Below, piece by piece: positions 44,862-49,320 of a stretch of DNA of 49,320 nucleotides. Numbering within the stretch: position 1 is the stretch's first letter; each line of letters opens with the position of its first letter. A program made the position numbers and the translations under genes. The DNA comes from Alicyclobacillaceae bacterium (GTDB taxonomy: Bacteria; Bacillota; Bacilli; Kyrpidiales; Kyrpidiaceae), in assembly GCA_029961045.1 (NCBI GenBank), contig JASBVN010000023.1, positions 1-49,320 of the forward strand, in the 5' to 3' direction. Below the pieces are notes generated by a model, which was not told the origin of the DNA, ran no database searches, and saw nothing but the letters and a program-made list of their open reading frames with translations.

Positions 44862-45500
44862 GGCGCCTTTTCTACCGGCCTTGACCATTGCAGCGAGAGA
44901 GAGAATCAGCGAGGCGGCCGACAGTCCCAGGGCCGTCCAGAACCCCCAAGCCGGTACGCCCGTCCCGCTTGCCGGAGCCCCAGATTTGCCGGCGGCCGGT
45001 CCTGTGGCCGGTCCTGCGGCCGGTGCGCCCACCACGGTGACGGAGGCGGGCGTTTTTGCGTCCTTCGGACCCGTCCACTCGACCACCGATCCGTCTTTGT
45101 AGTACTGATAGGCTTTCCACGACAACTCGCCGGGCTGCTGCGGATTTTTGGCCTGGAATGAAAACTCCTGGAACTCGCCCGGCTTGATTCCTTCCCCCGC
45201 CGCCTGCCAGACGACGGCCGCAACGCGCCCGTTTTCCTTCTGCAGATCGTACGACCAGCCCGGCACCGGCTCCAGGGATCCCACGGTAACGCCGTCGGGC
45301 ACCTTGAGGACGATTTTGACCGTCGGCACGTCTTTCTCCGTCGGAACGCGCACCGTGTACTTTTCCCATGCCCCCGGCCGGCTTTCCGACGGCCAGACGG
45401 TGACGTGGGCACTTGCAACGCCCGTGAAAACGAAGACAAACACCGCCATCAGCGCCGCGACCCGAAGCGGCCGCGGCCCAAACATCCGCATCCGTGTCAT
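44844..45500 (-). CDS. YcnI-like copper-binding protein (DUF1775)
   Basis: About 218 residues. A signal peptide (RPLRVAALMAVFVFVFTGVASA) precedes AHVTVWPSESRPGAWEKYTVRVP. The mature N-terminal His and nearby Trp match the copper-binding site of YcnI proteins. The beta-sandwich domain runs to about residue 150. An Ala/Gly/Pro linker and a C-terminal membrane helix (FWTALGLSAASLILSLAAMV) with basic stop-transfer follow. ATG at 45500 has a GGTGG about 8 bases upstream; ATG at 45521 is also possible. It lies downstream of a CopCD fusion, as in the ycnKJI arrangement. Confidence 0.88.
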   Translation of the reverse strand: MTRMRMFGPRPLRVAALMAVFVFVFTGVASAHVTVWPSESRPGAWEKYTVRVPTEKDVPTVKIVLKVPDGVTVGSLEPVPGWSYDLQKENGRVAAVVWQAAGEGIKPGEFQEFSFQAKNPQQPGELSWKAYQYYKDGSVVEWTGPKDAKTPASVTVVGAPAAGPATGPAAGKSGAPASGTGVPAWGFWTALGLSAASLILSLAAMVKAGRKGAPEPRG

Positions 45501-45610
45501 ACGCCATTCCACCCTTTCCATATCCTCTCAAGCCGGCCCCACAGGCCCCGGCCGCCGGCCCCGATAACCAACCAGCGGTCCGGGGCACGGCCGTCCCGGA
45601 CGCCCTCTCC

Positions 45611-47281
45611 CTACCGGCCTACCGGAAAATCGGCGGTCCAGTCGACGTCTTCCAGATTCCGGGTCAGCCCGTGGATCTGGATCCGCCAGCGGCCTCCCAT
45701 AGACAAAAAACTTCCGGAAGCTTCGTACCGCCCCGGTCCAACCGGCCGAAGGTCCACTTCCGTCTCCCCCATTTCCGGCATGTCCGGAATCCAAACTTTG
45801 GCGCGAACCGTCTCCAGATCCGCCAGGGGCCTCCCCGATGGATCGCGCAATTCCAGGCTTAACCGGTTCAGTCCGGCCCGGTTCGGCTCCACCCACAGTT
45901 CAGCCGTCCCGGCTTTCTGGGCGATGATGCGGTGGATCGGGCCGGGATCCGTCTCCGCCGGGGCAGACGTGGTCAATACCGCTACGCACGCCACCGCCAG
46001 CATCCCCAGCGCCCATTCGGCGACGAGCGTCCGGCCTTTCCACCGGGCTGCCCGCCCTTCCCCGAGTTGCCCGGCCAGCGGCAGGCCGTGCCAAACGGCA
46101 AGGACCGCCATTCCCCCGACGAACGCCATTTTGGCCACCAGCGCCTTTCCCCACGCCGTATGCGTCAGGCTGTACACCGTCGGGACGTGCAGAATCACCC
46201 CGCGGATCCCGGTCAGAACGAGGATTGCCAAAGACGCCGCAAATCCCCATCCGGCAGCGCGCACCGCGGCGGACCACTCCCCTCCGGCCGCCCCCGCCGC
46301 CCGCCACCAAACCACCATCCCGGCCAGCCCCCCGATCCACCACGCCGCGGCCCCCAGGTGCAGCATGTCCAGAAGAACATCGAGGGCCGGAACCTCACCG
46401 GACCGGGCATGACCGGCCAAAGCCATCGGAAGCAGGGCCGCAAAGGCAGGGACGAGCCACAGGTCACCCCGCCGGGACGGGCGGAGCCATCCCTCCCCCG
46501 CATTCCGGCGCCACGCAGCGAGCACCAGCAAAAGCAGCAAAGGGATCTGCCCGGCAAAGACCGCGCCGAACGAACTGTTGCCGATCAAGGCGGCCCATTG
46601 AGCCGGATTCCACGCCCCGCCCCAAAAGGGCACCTCTCCCTGAATGTGCGTTTCCACCGGCAACCGGAACAAACCGGTCGCGAGGGCGGCCGTCGCCGTC
46701 CAGGCGGTGACCCTCCGGACCGCCGCGGCCGGCGGTTCCACGATCGACCCTTTCCGGCGGGCCAAGACCCGCCAGAATCCGATCAGCCCAGGCAAGGTCA
46801 ACAGGGCCGCCCATTGCAATCCCCGCGACACCAACTCCAACGGGGACGGTCCGGCGGCCGTTTCCTTACCCGCGGCCGGTTCGGCAGAAACCACTCCGAC
46901 GGAAAAAACAAAATTCCCTTCAACCGGATGGCCGTCCGCCGAGACCACTCGCCAATGTACCGTACACGTCCCGTTTTTTGATTTTTCTTTCAATAGAAGG
47001 ACCAGGGAAGTCCCGTCGGCGGGATCGACCGTCAACGGGCCGGAAGCCACCCTCTTCCCATCGGGACCCAGTACCTCGATATGGGCAAACTGGGATTCGA
47101 CCGGTTCGCTGAACCACAGTTGAATCCGCTCCGGAGGCGCAAGGAGGATGCTGTTGGGGGCCGGCGCGGCTTTCACGAGATACGCGTGAGCCCAGGCCAC
47201 CGCGGGGGCCAAGACCCCGAACAAAACGATACAGGCCTGCCCCAACAGCACTTTCCACAGCCGAGTCCCCAACCGTCCCAT
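45611..47281 (-). CDS. CopC-CopD fusion copper transport protein (YcnJ-like)
   Basis: About 556 residues. The signal peptide ends AVAWA, followed by HAYLVKAAPAPNSILLAPPERIQLWFSEPVE, the CopC cupredoxin domain whose mature N-terminal His binds copper. After about residue 150 come eight or so membrane helices of the CopD domain (including LDMLHLGAAAWWIGGLAGMV). A final extracellular beta domain (YtkA-like, LELRDPSGRPLADLETVRAKVWIPDMPEMGETE) ends the protein. Such fusions take up or deliver copper across the membrane. It is the first gene of the pair with YcnI. Confidence 0.9.
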   Translation of the reverse strand: MGRLGTRLWKVLLGQACIVLFGVLAPAVAWAHAYLVKAAPAPNSILLAPPERIQLWFSEPVESQFAHIEVLGPDGKRVASGPLTVDPADGTSLVLLLKEKSKNGTCTVHWRVVSADGHPVEGNFVFSVGVVSAEPAAGKETAAGPSPLELVSRGLQWAALLTLPGLIGFWRVLARRKGSIVEPPAAAVRRVTAWTATAALATGLFRLPVETHIQGEVPFWGGAWNPAQWAALIGNSSFGAVFAGQIPLLLLLVLAAWRRNAGEGWLRPSRRGDLWLVPAFAALLPMALAGHARSGEVPALDVLLDMLHLGAAAWWIGGLAGMVVWWRAAGAAGGEWSAAVRAAGWGFAASLAILVLTGIRGVILHVPTVYSLTHTAWGKALVAKMAFVGGMAVLAVWHGLPLAGQLGEGRAARWKGRTLVAEWALGMLAVACVAVLTTSAPAETDPGPIHRIIAQKAGTAELWVEPNRAGLNRLSLELRDPSGRPLADLETVRAKVWIPDMPEMGETEVDLRPVGPGRYEASGSFLSMGGRWRIQIHGLTRNLEDVDWTADFPVGR

Positions 47282-47384
47282 CGATTCCGCACCACTCCTG
47301 TTGTCCGGGCAGGTTCAGTATAGCCCCCCACTCGCCGGACCGGCAATAGCCCTTTCGGGTCATTGTGTCGTCATGATGTCGTAA

Positions 47385-48002
47385 TTATGTCCGAATATTG
47401 ACATACCACTCCTTGAGCCGGTCGTATTTCTGAGCCCCGGACAGGACATGGCCGTTGCCGAGCAATGTGGGCACGGCGCGTATGCCCAGCTCTGCGGCGC
47501 GCCGGACATCCTCTTCAACCGCCCGCCTGGCCCGCTCACTCCGGAAATCTTCTCGAAACCTTTCGACATCGAGGCCGATCTCCCCGGCACAGTCAAGCAG
47601 GACATCCGGGTCTGCGATATTCCGGCATTCCGTCAGGTGGGCCCTTTGCAGCCGATCGAAATAGTCCCAGTGCGCTTTTTGTCCTCCCTGAAATTCCGCC
47701 GCTTTGCAGGCCATGAGGCCGGGCAGGGAATAGGGATAATCAAAGTCCCGCGCTTCCATCAGCTCCGCACGGATGCGGTGCCCGTCGTCGTTCGCATTGG
47801 CGGCTCTCCAATGGTTCAAAATTTCACGTTTGCCTCTCTCCTTTGAGCCGAACATCCTCCCGATGTCTTCCGGTCCCGGCGCCAACGCAAAGGAACGGTG
47901 AACGATTTCAAGCTCGGGAAATTCTTCCGCAAGCCGCCTGACACGGGGCGAGATCACGTAACACCAGGCGCAGAGGACGTCATGGAAAAACTCGATTTTC
48001 AT
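47385..48002 (-). CDS. DsbA-family oxidoreductase (FrnE/2-hydroxychromene-2-carboxylate isomerase-like)
   Basis: About 205 residues, no signal peptide. A CAWC active-site motif sits near residue 11 (FFHDVLCAWCYVIS), within a thioredoxin fold with a helical insertion. The cis-proline loop reads AVPTLLGNGHVLSGAQ. This layout matches cytoplasmic FrnE-type DsbA relatives, which are linked to thiol and oxidative-stress repair. It lies between copCD and an MFS exporter on the same strand; a link to copper or drug stress is possible but unproven. Confidence 0.88.
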   Translation of the reverse strand: MKIEFFHDVLCAWCYVISPRVRRLAEEFPELEIVHRSFALAPGPEDIGRMFGSKERGKREILNHWRAANANDDGHRIRAELMEARDFDYPYSLPGLMACKAAEFQGGQKAHWDYFDRLQRAHLTECRNIADPDVLLDCAGEIGLDVERFREDFRSERARRAVEEDVRRAAELGIRAVPTLLGNGHVLSGAQKYDRLKEWYVNIRT

Positions 48003-48036
48003 CCTTATTCCCTCCTCGAGAAATCACGGGCATCCA

Positions 48037-49233
48037 TCATGGTTGTTCTTGCTTCACACTCCCTTTCCCGCGCAACGAGTCGCCGGCATACAGGGCCAAA
48101 AACAAAACGAGAAACAGCACCGAGAAACGGTACATCAAGGCATAGCCCATCCATGTCGCGACCATTCCAAGCAGGACAGATCCCAGACCGATGCCGACGT
48201 CAAACATGGAGAAAAAGGTTCCGTTGGCCGCTCCCCGCCTGGATGCGGGCGCCCGGGCAATGGTCCACGCTTGCAGGGACGGTTGAATCGAGCCGAATCC
48301 AATCCCATAGAAAAAAGCGGAAAGATACAGCATTCCGGCCGAATGGGTATAAGAGAGCAAAATCAGCCCAACCGCGGAAGACAGCGTTCCCGGAATCAAA
48401 ACCCACGCCGGTCCTTTGCGATCAAACAACACTCCGGCGACCGGCCGGACGACCATGACCATAAGCGCATTCACCAAAAAGAAACCGCCCACATTTGAAA
48501 TGCCGGCCGATTTGCCGAACAGCGTGATAAAACCGACCACTCCGCCATACGTGATTGCAAACAGCATCACGAGGGCGGAGGGAAACAACGCCTTTGTTTC
48601 AATCAAGCCTGAAAACATAGAGTTTCCCCGCCGTGAAGGCCCCCCGGCCTCCCCGCCGCTCCGCGCTTTTGTTTCTGGAACCGGAACCGCAAGCAAAAAG
48701 GCCAAAACACCCATGGCCGTCGCGCCGAGAAAGAGCACCCAAAACCCTTTCGTGTTCATCAACCAAATCCCGAAAAGCGGCGCAAGGGCCATGGCCAGAG
48801 TCGAAGAAAGCCCAAAGTATCCCATTCCCTCGCCCCGGCGCTCGGCGGGGATGATGTCCGAGGCGATCGTGCCAAAGGACGTGGTCGTCATGCCCCACCC
48901 GATCCCGTGAATAAAGCGGAGCAAAAGAATCATCCATACGCTCGCCGTCCACTCGTAACCGACCGCCGAAAGGGTAAAAATCGCGAGCCCCGCATAGAGC
49001 ACGGGCTTTCTTCCGACCTCATCCAATCCCTTCCCGGCAAATGGCCTCGTCAAAACCGCCGAGACGGTCAATAACGCAATGACCATCCCCGCGGCAAAAT
49101 CATTTCCCCCGCGGTCTTGCACGTATGCGGGCAGCGTAGGGAGTAACATTTGGAAACTAAAAAATAAAAACAGGTTGGCCGTCATGGCCAACACAAAATC
49201 TTTGGTCCACAATGCCGCTCGCTTTCCGTCCAT
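48037..49233 (-). CDS. Major facilitator superfamily exporter
   Basis: About 398 residues with 12 predicted helices. The loop 2-3 motif is present as KGLDEVGRKPVLYAGL, and the RFIHGIGWGMTTTSFGTIASDIIPAERRGEGMGYFGL segment carries the antiporter motif C-like region of drug:H+ antiporters. ATG at 49233 follows AGGGGAT. It is followed by the DsbA-like gene at 34 bases, so the two may be co-transcribed. The substrate is unknown; relatives include YfkF/tetracycline-type pumps. Confidence 0.88.
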   Translation of the reverse strand: MDGKRAALWTKDFVLAMTANLFLFFSFQMLLPTLPAYVQDRGGNDFAAGMVIALLTVSAVLTRPFAGKGLDEVGRKPVLYAGLAIFTLSAVGYEWTASVWMILLLRFIHGIGWGMTTTSFGTIASDIIPAERRGEGMGYFGLSSTLAMALAPLFGIWLMNTKGFWVLFLGATAMGVLAFLLAVPVPETKARSGGEAGGPSRRGNSMFSGLIETKALFPSALVMLFAITYGGVVGFITLFGKSAGISNVGGFFLVNALMVMVVRPVAGVLFDRKGPAWVLIPGTLSSAVGLILLSYTHSAGMLYLSAFFYGIGFGSIQPSLQAWTIARAPASRRGAANGTFFSMFDVGIGLGSVLLGMVATWMGYALMYRFSVLFLVLFLALYAGDSLRGKGSVKQEQP

Positions 49234-49320
49234 TCTGTTTCATCCCCTATCTTAATAATAACATCAACTGTACTGAACCCGTATTTTCTCCCTCCGGTGG
49301 ACGAACTGATCGGCTCCCAG

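Noticed and set aside
1..49320. CRISPR array or complete IS element
   Set aside because: No regularly spaced repeats and no intact transposase with terminal inverted repeats were seen; only a degraded transposase end near 14.7 kb.

Overview
The window is high-GC DNA with Gram-positive (Firmicute) traits. It has a CpsB/CpsC/CpsD-type polysaccharide phosphoregulation module, an SLH-domain surface protein, a YtrA-type GntR regulator with an ABC exporter, a CadC/CadA pair, an SdpR/SdpI pair, YcnI/YcnJ-like copper genes and strong AGGAGG-type ribosome binding sites. A Bacilli member such as an Alicyclobacillaceae/Kyrpidia-like organism fits, but the genus is a guess. No rRNA, tRNA, CRISPR array or intact insertion sequence was found.

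Layout. 1-5.3 kb: cadC-cadA zinc/cadmium export with a clear promoter-operator, a beta-carbonic anhydrase and a phosphohexomutase (pgcA). 5.5-9.8 kb: a scrambled region with an intact MNT-HEPN nucleotidyltransferase pair, degraded pieces of pgcA and of a second MNT-HEPN pair, a DCC-family protein, a nitrilase and an AT-rich O-antigen polymerase/ligase gene. 9.8-26.9 kb: a large, mostly minus-strand exopolysaccharide region. It holds VanZ-like, priming sugar transferase, epimerase, several glycosyltransferases, flippase, a truncated epimerase, UDP-glucose dehydrogenase, SLH protein, CpsB phosphatase, CpsD kinase, CpsC chain-length regulator, a secreted unknown and GalU. A transposase fossil sits inside it, and a structured leader RNA candidate precedes ugd. 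27.3-31.9 kb: pgi, an EAL phosphodiesterase, another glycosyltransferase and a TIGR01777 epimerase. 32.0-40.0 kb: a complete kdpFABCDE potassium-uptake operon, including a 28-residue kdpF. 40.2-43.0 kb: an ABC exporter under a GntR repressor with two perfect operator copies. 43.1-49.3 kb: DUF2231 membrane protein, SdpI/SdpR, YcnI- and CopCD-like copper proteins, a DsbA-family protein and an MFS exporter.

How the genes fit together. PgcA, GalU, Ugd, Pgi and the epimerase would supply glucose-1-P, UDP-glucose and UDP-glucuronate/galactose-type sugars. The priming transferase, glycosyltransferases, Wzx and Wzy would assemble and export a heteropolysaccharide. CpsB/C/D would control its length and output. 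The EAL protein may link it to c-di-GMP. The AT-rich stretches (about 8.2-9.5 and 15-18 kb), gene fragments, a chimeric gene start and an IS fossil show that the polysaccharide region has been repeatedly remodelled by recombination and transfer. The strongest candidates for new biology are the multi-hairpin RNA before ugd and the MNT-HEPN cassette with its fossil second copy.
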